Program-made: the position numbers and the translations under genes
Notes under the pieces: model-generated
Told to the model about the DNA's origin: nothing
The model's database searches: none
What the model saw: only the letters and a program-made list of their open reading frames with translations
Shown here: one piece after another, positions 8,549-14,013 of the stretch
How the letters are laid out: each line of letters opens with the position of its first letter
How positions within the stretch are numbered: the first letter of the stretch is position 1
Assembly (NCBI GenBank): GCA_949531795.1
Contig: CATIQX010000070.1
Span: 1-14,013, forward strand
Source: Cryomorphaceae bacterium
Lineage (GTDB): Bacteria > Bacteroidota > Bacteroidia > Flavobacteriales > BACL11
Direction of reading: 5' to 3'
Length of the DNA: 14,013 bases

Positions 8549-8602
8549 CCTAATAATAAAACATTAGGATCTATTAAAGGAATCACTAAAGAACTAGTGA
8601 TT
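8549..8602 (+). repeat. Two successive hairpins after pcm
   Basis: CCTAAT (8549-8554) pairs with ATTAGG (8563-8568), a 6-bp stem with an 8-base loop. AATCACTA (8581-8588) pairs with TAGTGATT (8595-8602), an 8-bp stem with a 6-base loop. They start 8 and 40 bases after the pcm stop. Neither is followed by a U-run, so they may protect the mRNA 3' end or act in factor-dependent termination rather than being intrinsic terminators. Confidence 0.45.
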
Positions 8603-8803
8603 AAAACTCATCTCATAAAGAATACTTAATTTAATTAACTTTTAATTTTTTTTATTATAAAATTTTATAAATACATTATTTTAAGACAGTTATATTTCTT
8701 TACATAGAGTAAGTATTTATGAGTATTTTACAGATATTGATTTAAATTATATTTTGTATAATTGCATAATTATCTAAATTTTAACTAAATAATTTAATAA
8801 ACT
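8603..8803. other. AT-rich gene-free spacer with a 16-bp palindrome
   Basis: About 200 bases of extreme AT content with no reading frame that looks coding. It contains the perfect palindrome TTATAAAATTTTATAA (8655-8670), which could extrude, bend or bind an architectural protein, but may simply reflect composition. The promoter of the small lipoprotein gene lies at its right end. Confidence 0.4.
8754..8782 (+). promoter_or_regulatory. Candidate Bacteroidota promoter for the small lipoprotein gene
   Basis: TTG (8754-8756, within TTTTG), an 18-base gap, then TAAATTTT (8775-8782), seven of eight positions matching TAnnTTTG. It lies 21 bases before the ATG at 8804 and would leave a leader of about 15 bases. 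The surrounding AT richness makes chance matches likely. Confidence 0.4.
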
Positions 8804-9235
8804 ATGAAAAAAACTAACAAATTATTATCAATCTTTATTGCAATTATTTTACTATCTAGTTGCACAACAATCAATAAAACAGTAAAACAGCCTTTCTCAG
8901 GAGTAGAAATTAAAATGAGTGATTTTTCTTTATCTGAGCAGCAATCTGCAAGAGCAACAAGTGTAACAATACTGGGTATTGATTTTGAAAGATTATTTAT
9001 TAAAAAAATGGGTGGCGATGGCTCTTTGGCTTCTAGTCTACCTATTATAGGTCAATATTTATCAGACCCTACAACATCATATGCTATGTATGACTTACTT
9101 GAAAATGACAATAGTGCTGATTTTATTTTTTATCCTCAGATTGAGAAAAAATCAATTTGCCCTATTATTGGAATCTGTTTCATAAATAGAATAACTACTG
9201 TTGAAGTGAAAGCAAGAACGGGTACTTTTAAGTAG
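8804..9235 (+). CDS. Small predicted lipoprotein of unknown function
   Basis: A 143-residue protein whose function I cannot assign. Residues 1-20 form a lipoprotein signal: MKKTNK, a hydrophobic core, then LLSSC with Cys20 as the lipidation site. The mature part has a compact layout: a possibly amphipathic stretch SDFSLSEQQSARAT (39-52), GIDFERLFIKK (58-68), a serine/glycine-rich turn and LPIIGQYLSDPTTSYAMYDLLENDNSADFIFYPQ (79-112), and a beta-rich end TTVEVKARTG (131-140). Two further cysteines in CPIIGIC (118-124) could form a disulfide. The length and intact signal argue for a real gene rather than a fragment. It has its own candidate promoter and a strong terminator directly after the stop, so it is probably transcribed alone. 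An envelope location is inferred from the lipobox. Confidence 0.75.
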   Translation: MKKTNKLLSIFIAIILLSSCTTINKTVKQPFSGVEIKMSDFSLSEQQSARATSVTILGIDFERLFIKKMGGDGSLASSLPIIGQYLSDPTTSYAMYDLLENDNSADFIFYPQIEKKSICPIIGICFINRITTVEVKARTGTFK

Positions 9236-9253
9236 AATATAATTATATCTATT

Positions 9254-9280
9254 AAAAGGAGCCTAAAGGCTCCTTTTTTT
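9254..9280. terminator. Strong two-way intrinsic terminator
   Basis: GGAGCC (9258-9263), loop TAAA, GGCTCC (9268-9273): a perfect 6-bp GC-rich stem with AAAA before it and seven T after it. It serves the rightward small lipoprotein gene. On the minus strand the left A-run gives a short U-run, and the right T-run extends the stem into the stop codon region of the aminotransferase gene. Confidence 0.9.
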
Positions 9281-10460
9281 ATGCATCTAATATCCCTTTG
9301 ATAATATTACAACCTTTAATTATTTCCTCTTTTGTTATTGTAAGAGGAGGAGTGATGCGAACTGCTGTTTTAGTAAATAAGAAATAAAATAGAATTAATC
9401 CATTTTCAAGTGATTTCTCAACTACTTTATTAGCTAATTCCATATCTTCAAATTCTAAAGCTAGCATAAGTCCTTTTCCTCTAATCTCCTTAATTTTTGG
9501 GTGCTGTAAATGCGATCTGAATAATTGTTCTTTTTTCTCAACGACTTGCATAATATCACTAGCAAGCAAATGTTCTAAAGTTGCAAGTGATGCAGCACAA
9601 TTTACAGGATGTCCTCCAAAGGTTGTTATATGCCCTAATTTAGGCTCAAAAGTAAGAAGGTTCATAAGTTCCCAAGAAGAGATAAAAGCCCCAATAGGCA
9701 TTCCGCCACCCATTCCTTTTGCAATACAAAGTATATCAGGAATTACATCATATTTTTCAAACCCAAAAAGTGTTCCTAACCTTCCGAAACAAGTTTGTAT
9801 TTCATCAAAAATTAATAAGGTTCCTGTTTCATTACATTTTTCTTTTACTTTCTGTAAAAAATTATTGCTAGAAGTTACAAAGCCAGCTCCCCCTTGAACG
9901 GGTTCAATAACTACTGCAGCCGTTTGTTTAGTAATGTTTACTAAGGATTCAATATCATTATAGATAATCTGATTACAAGAAGGTAATAAAGGTCGATACT
10001 TAGCTTTATGCTCTTCACTTCCCATTATTGAAAGAGCTCCTTGTGTAGAGCCATGATAAGAATCTTTACATGAAATAATTTCTGGACGACCTGTTGCTCT
10101 CTTAGCTAGTTTCATAGCACCTTCAATAGCTTCAGTACCTGAATTAGTGAAATAAGTCGTACTTAAATTTTTGGGTAAATTATTTGCTAGTAATTGTGCT
10201 AATTTATATTGTGGAGACTGCACATATTCTCCATATACCATAACATGAGAATATTTATCCAATTGCTCCTTAACCACATCAGTAATAATAGGATTGGAGT
10301 GCCCTAAAGTACAAGCTGAAACTCCTGCAATAAAATCCAAATATTCTTTGCCGTTAACATCATAAATATAGCTCCCTTTTGCTGAAGCAATCTCTAAGCA
10401 AGAAGGAAAAGGAAAAGTTTGTGCTTGGTATTTTTTGAAAATGTCTTTTGCATCGCTCAT
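9279..10460 (-). CDS. Class III PLP-dependent aminotransferase (acetylornithine/GABA aminotransferase-like)
   Basis: A cytosolic pyridoxal-phosphate enzyme moving an amino group from an omega-amino compound or ornithine derivative to a 2-oxoacid. The class III landmarks are in order: NSGTEA (106-111), the PLP-stacking pair Tyr135-His136 in SYHG, EPVQGGAG (186-193), FDEIQT (218-223) with Asp219, the Schiff-base Lys248 in CIAKGMGGG, Thr280 before FGGHP, and carboxylate-binding Arg368 (AVRITPP). The 393 residues make a full-length protein. No arginine or lysine pathway gene lies nearby, so the substrate is open; acetylornithine, GABA and similar donors are all possible. A complete Bacteroidota promoter lies immediately upstream, so it is probably transcribed independently of the transketolase operon, although no terminator is visible between them. 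The coding sequence ends inside the shared terminator. Confidence 0.9.
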   Translation of the reverse strand: MSDAKDIFKKYQAQTFPFPSCLEIASAKGSYIYDVNGKEYLDFIAGVSACTLGHSNPIITDVVKEQLDKYSHVMVYGEYVQSPQYKLAQLLANNLPKNLSTTYFTNSGTEAIEGAMKLAKRATGRPEIISCKDSYHGSTQGALSIMGSEEHKAKYRPLLPSCNQIIYNDIESLVNITKQTAAVVIEPVQGGAGFVTSSNNFLQKVKEKCNETGTLLIFDEIQTCFGRLGTLFGFEKYDVIPDILCIAKGMGGGMPIGAFISSWELMNLLTFEPKLGHITTFGGHPVNCAASLATLEHLLASDIMQVVEKKEQLFRSHLQHPKIKEIRGKGLMLALEFEDMELANKVVEKSLENGLILFYFLFTKTAVRITPPLTITKEEIIKGCNIIKGILDA

Positions 10461-10464
10461 TTGG

Positions 10465-10495
10465 CAAAAGTAAGAAGTTAGAATCTATTATTCAA
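10465..10495 (-). promoter_or_regulatory. Full Bacteroidota promoter for the aminotransferase gene
   Basis: On the minus strand: TTG (10493-10495), a 20-base gap, then TACTTTTG (10465-10472), an exact TAnnTTTG. Both elements are at the spacing known for the Bacteroidota primary sigma factor. The box ends four bases before the ATG at 10458-10460, so transcription should start at or next to the start codon, giving a leaderless mRNA. Confidence 0.6.
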
Positions 10496-10607
10496 TAACA
10501 ATTCTTTTTTCTAACGTTCCATCATCATAAATGTAAAATAGGAGCTTATTTACTTTAGGATTAGTTTCTTTACTTAAGATATCTACAATTTTCTGGCTAC
10601 GGCTTTT
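10488..10607 (-). pseudogene. Start-less open frame after the transketolase C-terminal gene (possible gene remnant)
   Basis: Between two in-frame TAA codons (10608-10610 and 10488-10490) lie 39 sense codons with no ATG, GTG or TTG, so it cannot be an ordinary small gene. The translated end, KLLFYIYDDGTLEKRIVIE, looks like a genuine beta-hairpin protein terminus rather than random AT-rich translation. It is in the -1 frame relative to the transketolase gene, overlaps its last codons and crosses an A6 run (T6 on the plus strand, 10604-10609). It may be the decayed end of a lost gene, or chance: a frame of this length is not rare at this base composition. Confidence 0.25.
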
Positions 10608-11521
10608 TTAGCTGCTGCAACAATTGCTTTAGCGTCTAAGCCGTACTTTTCTAATAATTGCATAGGAGTTCCACTTTCTCCAAAAGTATCATTTACACCC
10701 ACCATTTCAATAGGAGTAGGAAGTTCTCTTCCTAATAATTGAGCAATGCTATCTCCTAATCCGCCATTCAACATATGTTCTTCAGCTGTAACAACACATT
10801 TAGATTGTTTTACAGCATCTAGAATAGCTTTATTGTCCAAAGGTTTAATAGTGTGGATATTTATTACTTCAGCAGAAATTCCTGCATCTGCCAATGTCTT
10901 AGCAGCTTCTAATGATTCCCATACCAAATGACCAGTTGCAAATATTGTTAAATCAGTCCCTTTTTTTAGATGCAAGGCCTTTCCAATCTCAAAATTTTGG
11001 TCAGCAGGAGTGAAGTTTGGTACCGCTGGCCTTCCAAAACGTAAGTAAACTGGTCCTTGATGGTCAGCAATGGCAATAGTAGCTGCCTTAGTTTGATTAT
11101 AGTCACATGTGTTGATTACAACCATGTGTGGTAACATCTTCATCATACCAATATCTTCTAATACTTGGTGAGTAGCCCCATCTTCTCCTAATGTAACACC
11201 TGCATGAGAAGCACAAATCTTTACATTCTTACCTGAATAAGCAATAGATTGGCGAATTTGATCGTATACACGAGAAGTTGAAAAGTTAGCAAAAGTTCCT
11301 GTGAAAGGAATTTTACCTCCAATAGTCATTCCAGCAGCAATACCAATCATATTTGCCTCAGCAATACCAATTTGAAAAAAACGTTCAGGATTTTCATTCT
11401 GAAAATCATTCATTTTAAGCGAACCAGTGAGATCTGCACAAAGTGCAACTACATTTGGATTAGTTCTTCCCAATTCCGTTAATCCTGCACCAAATCCAGA
11501 TCGTGTATCTTTCTTTTCCAT
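10583..11521 (-). CDS. Transketolase, C-terminal subunit
   Basis: The pyrimidine-binding and C-terminal half of a split transketolase. With the N-terminal subunit it transfers two-carbon ketol units between sugar phosphates in the non-oxidative pentose phosphate pathway, using thiamine diphosphate. The catalytic Glu55 that activates the cofactor sits in IGIAEANMIGIAAG (51-64). The family motif HAGVTLGEDGATHQ lies at 106-119, and RFGRPAVP (161-168) closes the pyrimidine domain. The C-terminal regulatory-type domain (about 185-312) contains ATGHLVWESLEAA and EEHMLNGGLGD. The length of 312 is normal for the split form, and the ending (KKAVARKL) looks natural. It starts one base after the VWA stop (TAATATG), with no Shine-Dalgarno sequence, so translation probably depends on the upstream gene. 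A split enzyme of the DXP-synthase or dihydroxyacetone-synthase type is less likely given both halves. Confidence 0.93.
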   Translation of the reverse strand: MEKKDTRSGFGAGLTELGRTNPNVVALCADLTGSLKMNDFQNENPERFFQIGIAEANMIGIAAGMTIGGKIPFTGTFANFSTSRVYDQIRQSIAYSGKNVKICASHAGVTLGEDGATHQVLEDIGMMKMLPHMVVINTCDYNQTKAATIAIADHQGPVYLRFGRPAVPNFTPADQNFEIGKALHLKKGTDLTIFATGHLVWESLEAAKTLADAGISAEVINIHTIKPLDNKAILDAVKQSKCVVTAEEHMLNGGLGDSIAQLLGRELPTPIEMVGVNDTFGESGTPMQLLEKYGLDAKAIVAAAKKAVARKL

Positions 11522-11522
11522 A

Positions 11523-12893
11523 TTAATAAATTTTTATAAGTTCTGTTTCTCCTGATTTAAGTTTAAAACTTTTTTCGTTAGTATAAATATATTGCTTAGC
11601 AGATTTTGATCTAAAAACTACTTTATAGTTACCAGGTAAAAGAGTTAGTTTGTGTTGTAAATTGTTTGCATTAAAATAATAAATCTGTTCCAATTTATCT
11701 TTATTTTGAAGATATACACCACCATAACCTCTTGAAGGAAGAAGTATATTCACAATACCTGGATTTGGAATAGAATAAGTTGTCTTGGTGCTTTGGCTTA
11801 CAACAACATTGATAAATTTTTTTCTTGGTAAGGTTAGCAATTCAATATCATAACTTCCAATAAGATATTTTTGTATTGTATTAATCTCTTGGACATGAAG
11901 GGTAGTGTCAATTCCTGCAGGGCGAACAATATATTGATAATTAATTTTAGAATTCATCTTTATTTCTAATTCCCCTTGAGGAGTGGATATAGGAATAATA
12001 GTGTGTTTTCCTGGATTAAGTGTTATGCTATCTACAGAAACAGGGGGAATTGTATGTGCTACTAACTTATAAGAAATTACAGGGTCTATAACCATTGTGT
12101 CGGGACTACCATACGTGTTCATAGTGTGTATGTAATTATATTTTGATACTCCGGTAAAATCATTGTAAAAAGTAAGATTTACATTAGTTTCTGTTGGCTG
12201 ACCATTTTCATCTAAAAGATTAACCTGTGCAGTTGTATTATCAATAACATGTGATATTACTATATTGAGAATTTTTGTAAAGTCTGATTCTTTACTTGCA
12301 TCAAAGTAACGACCAACGCAATCAAATGTTTTTTTCCAACTATCATCTAATCCAACACCAATTACAAAAGGTTTTAAAATAATACCTTTCCGTTGATATA
12401 ATCGAGAAACAGCACAGGGATTCATACCACATTCTTCCTTACCATCTGTAATTAGGATAACAATATTACGTGCATCACCTGAAGGGAAATCTTTAGCACC
12501 CTCTTCCAAAGAACGTGCAATAGGAGTAGTTCCCCTTGCACGAATCATGTTAAGTTTAGCTTTCATTCTTTCAATAACAAGATATGCGGGCTGAAAGTTT
12601 ATTTCTAGTTTAGTATCATCACAATCTTGAGGAGGATAGCCTTTTTGATGACCATAAACTCTTAGTCCAATTTCTAAGTTTTCAATATCCTTTAAAGAAT
12701 CAACCATATTAATTAATAGCTTTTTAGCAATATCAATTTTACGACCAGATTGCCACCTACCCAACATAGATTGAGAGGCATCAAAAATAAAAAGAATACG
12801 ATTGACAGGCTCCTTCTTTTGAGCAAATGAAGAAAAACTCCCTAAAAAAAGGAGAGTAATCATCAATAATATTTTATATTTTTTAGTAATCAC
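11523..12893 (-). CDS. Secreted von Willebrand factor A (VWA) domain protein
   Basis: An exported 456-residue protein. The signal peptide is 1-24 (KKYK, hydrophobic core, SSFAQKK). A VWA domain spans about 31-215 with a complete metal-ion-dependent adhesion site: Asp38-x-Ser40-x-Ser42 (DASQS), Thr122/Thr123 (RGTTPIA) and Asp150 (ITDGKEEC), so it should bind Mg2+ and a protein ligand. Cys156/Cys160 (EECGMNPC), with Cys91 and Cys192 elsewhere, may form disulfides. About 220-456 is beta-rich, probably two or three small sandwich modules, ending in PGNYKVVFRSKSAKQ. No T9SS tail or lipobox is seen, so it is probably periplasmic. The GTG start at 12891-12893 is preferred over the ATG at 12861-12863 because it supplies the basic n-region. 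It overlaps the transketolase N-terminal gene by 11 bases. The partner is unknown. Confidence 0.88.
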   Translation of the reverse strand: MITKKYKILLMITLLFLGSFSSFAQKKEPVNRILFIFDASQSMLGRWQSGRKIDIAKKLLINMVDSLKDIENLEIGLRVYGHQKGYPPQDCDDTKLEINFQPAYLVIERMKAKLNMIRARGTTPIARSLEEGAKDFPSGDARNIVILITDGKEECGMNPCAVSRLYQRKGIILKPFVIGVGLDDSWKKTFDCVGRYFDASKESDFTKILNIVISHVIDNTTAQVNLLDENGQPTETNVNLTFYNDFTGVSKYNYIHTMNTYGSPDTMVIDPVISYKLVAHTIPPVSVDSITLNPGKHTIIPISTPQGELEIKMNSKINYQYIVRPAGIDTTLHVQEINTIQKYLIGSYDIELLTLPRKKFINVVVSQSTKTTYSIPNPGIVNILLPSRGYGGVYLQNKDKLEQIYYFNANNLQHKLTLLPGNYKVVFRSKSAKQYIYTNEKSFKLKSGETELIKIY

Positions 12894-13728
12894 CTAAAGT
12901 TTCAGGGTTTTGTGCTAAAGCACTTAATAATTGTTCGTCATTAGGAGCAGAGCCATGCCATTTGTGTGTTCCCATCATAAAGTCAACTCCGTTACCCATT
13001 TCAGTATGCATAATAATAGCAACAGGCTTTCCGTTTCCAGAAAGTTCTTTGGCTCTTTCCAAAGTATTAATTACTGATTCAATATCATTTCCTTGATATT
13101 CTTCAAGCACAATCCAATCGAAAGCTTCAAGTTTGGCAGTAAGGTTACCCATAGGTAACACGTCATCAATTGAGCCATCAATTTGTTTTTTATTATAGTC
13201 AATAGTAGCAATAAGGTTATCTACCTTTTTACCAGCAGCATACATAAAAGCTTCCCAACATTGTCCTTCTTGCAATTCCCCATCTCCATGCAAACTAAAA
13301 ACCATGCTATCATCATTATTTAACTTTTTAGTAAGTGCGGTGCCGATCGCATTTGATAAACCTTGACCTAAAGAACCAGAAGCCATACGTATCCCTTCCA
13401 AACCTTCATGAGTAGTTGGGTGACCTTGTAAACGACTATTTAATTTACGGAAAGTAGCAAGTTCAGCAACGTTAAAGTAACCAGAACGAGCTAAAACCGA
13501 ATAGAAAACAGGCGAAATATGACCATTAGACAAAAAGAAAACATCCTCACCATTAGCATCCATGCTAAAATTAGTATTGTGATTCATTACATTAAAGTAA
13601 AGAGCAATAAGGAATTCTGTACACCCTAAAGAACCTCCAGGATGACCAGAGCTGTTAGCGTGAACCATCCTAACTATGTCTCTTCTTACTTGAGAAACAA
13701 TATTATTTAATTTTAAAATATTTGGCAT
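12883..13728 (-). CDS. Transketolase, N-terminal subunit
   Basis: The diphosphate-binding half of a split transketolase, acting with the C-terminal subunit in the cytosol. With the ATG at 13726-13728 it has 281 residues and starts MPNILKL, as family members do. Key features: RRDIVRMVHANSSGHPGGSLG (15-35) with His29; LSNGHISPVFY (66-76); GHP (102-104); and the thiamine-diphosphate Mg2+ motif GDGELQEGQ (148-156), closed by Asn179 in DYNKKQIDG. A TTG start at 13753-13755 would add nine residues, but it overlaps the putative promoter box and is rejected. The 3' end (ETLGDY, TAA) overlaps the GTG of the VWA gene by 11 bases, so the cluster is one transcript with probable translational coupling. 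This gene is the first of the operon. Confidence 0.93.
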   Translation of the reverse strand: MPNILKLNNIVSQVRRDIVRMVHANSSGHPGGSLGCTEFLIALYFNVMNHNTNFSMDANGEDVFFLSNGHISPVFYSVLARSGYFNVAELATFRKLNSRLQGHPTTHEGLEGIRMASGSLGQGLSNAIGTALTKKLNNDDSMVFSLHGDGELQEGQCWEAFMYAAGKKVDNLIATIDYNKKQIDGSIDDVLPMGNLTAKLEAFDWIVLEEYQGNDIESVINTLERAKELSGNGKPVAIIMHTEMGNGVDFMMGTHKWHGSAPNDEQLLSALAQNPETLGDY

Positions 13729-13752
13729 TATATTAATTTGTGTAATTTTATG

Positions 13753-13760
13753 CAAATATA
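13753..13760 (-). promoter_or_regulatory. Bacteroidota -7 box for the transketolase-VWA operon
   Basis: TATATTTG on the minus strand matches TAnnTTTG exactly and lies 24 bases before the ATG at 13728, predicting a leader of about 15-20 bases. No TTG occurs at the -33 spacing. It helps decide the start of the transketolase N-terminal gene, because an upstream TTG start would lie inside the box. Confidence 0.45.
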
Positions 13761-13897
13761 CTAATCAAGATAGTTGATAGTTAATTGTTGCAGTCTTTTT
13801 GTTGTAGGTAGTATGCTAATTTATTAACATTGTTTAATTATTGCTGATTAATAATAAGTCACATTAAATTATAATCAAATAACCACTTGACTTAAAC

Positions 13898-13913
13898 TAC
13901 GCTCTATAGCGTA
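13898..13913. repeat. Inverted repeat in the right intergenic region
   Basis: TACGCT (13898-13903), loop CTAT, AGCGTA (13908-13913): a perfect 6-bp stem. It is one of the few GC-containing stretches in this AT-rich flank, which makes composition alone a poorer explanation. No U-run follows on either strand. It could be an operator or a small RNA structure; the evidence stops at the symmetry. Confidence 0.4.
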
Positions 13914-13992
13914 TTGTAGATAAAAGTTTCAATACTAATGTGTTAGTCAAAAAAAAATATTTTAGAAAACTTGAAAAATAGAATCAAATACT

Positions 13993-14013
13993 GAATGTAT
14001 CAAGAATGTATCA
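13993..14013 (+). repeat. Short direct repeat cut by the window edge
   Basis: The 11-base unit GAATGTATCAA (13993-14003) is followed immediately by GAATGTATCA (14004-14013), where the window ends. Two exact tandem copies are certain; whether a longer array continues cannot be seen. Confidence 0.5.

Larger units (their letters stand above)
13761..14013. other. Gene-free AT-rich right flank
   Basis: No coding frame of useful length is visible on either strand over the last 253 bases. It contains the hairpin at 13898-13913 and a direct repeat at 13993-14013. A short frame opening at 13995 runs off the window edge and cannot be judged. Confidence 0.4.

Noticed and set aside
10604..10609. Programmed -1 frameshift at the end of the transketolase C-terminal gene
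   Set aside because: The A6 run is not in the phase of the classic A-AAA-AAG slippery site, and the transketolase already ends at a natural length. It is kept only as a minor alternative for the start-less frame.
10746..10931. Rightward 61-codon frame within the transketolase C-terminal gene
   Set aside because: It is antisense to a conserved coding region with no independent support.
12861..12863. Internal ATG as the start of the VWA protein
   Set aside because: It would remove the basic KKYK n-region of the signal peptide; the GTG at 12891-12893 gives a better signal and fits the operon overlap.
13729..13755. Nine-residue N-terminal extension of the transketolase N-terminal subunit from a TTG start
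   Set aside because: The TTG is part of a perfect TAnnTTTG box, and the family start (MPN...) is at the downstream ATG.
1..14013. Defence island, prophage, transposon or CRISPR array
   Set aside because: I saw no transposase, integrase, nuclease, repeat-spacer pattern or target-site duplication; the genes are metabolic or envelope-related with uniform base composition.

Overview
The window looks like chromosomal DNA of a low-GC member of the Bacteroidota, most likely Flavobacteriia or a close relative. The evidence is a secreted protease with a type IX secretion (T9SS) sorting tail, a DUF4294 protein, split transketolase subunits, near absence of Shine-Dalgarno sequences, and several matches to the Bacteroidota -7 promoter box TAnnTTTG. 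I see no mobile element, CRISPR array, tRNA or rRNA. Most content is housekeeping, with some uncharacterised envelope proteins.

Layout, left to right. Bases 1-38 may hold the tail of a rightward gene. A leftward FAD-dependent dehydrogenase of the COG2509 type (103-1644) is divergent from a 1186-residue S8 protease carrying PKD-like modules and a T9SS tail (1753-5313). The protease stop codon overlaps the GTG start of a DUF4294 protein (5313-5894). That pair converges on a leftward 3-hydroxyacyl-CoA dehydrogenase (5943-6833) across a short two-way terminator. A leftward lipoprotein of unknown function (6946-7758) is divergent from pcm, the protein-L-isoaspartate methyltransferase (7890-8540). 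An AT-rich spacer with hairpins leads to a small rightward lipoprotein (8804-9235). This converges, across a strong two-way terminator, on a leftward class III aminotransferase (9279-10460). To its right is a leftward three-gene cluster: transketolase N-terminal subunit (12883-13728), a secreted von Willebrand factor A (VWA) protein (11523-12893) and transketolase C-terminal subunit (10583-11521). The last 285 bases hold the putative promoter of that cluster, one GC-containing hairpin and the start of a short direct repeat.

How the genes work together. The two transketolase halves should form one thiamine-diphosphate enzyme of the non-oxidative pentose phosphate pathway. The VWA gene is wedged between them with an 11-base overlap on one side and a 1-base gap on the other, so an exported protein shares a transcript with a cytosolic enzyme. 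The protease and DUF4294 protein are both predicted to be exported and are probably translationally coupled. The remaining genes look like independent units with their own promoters.

The most interesting observations are the exported VWA gene inside the transketolase operon, two TAnnTTTG boxes only four bases from start codons (predicting leaderless mRNAs), and a start-less open frame following the transketolase C-terminal subunit. I did not find a convincing new defence or mobile system.
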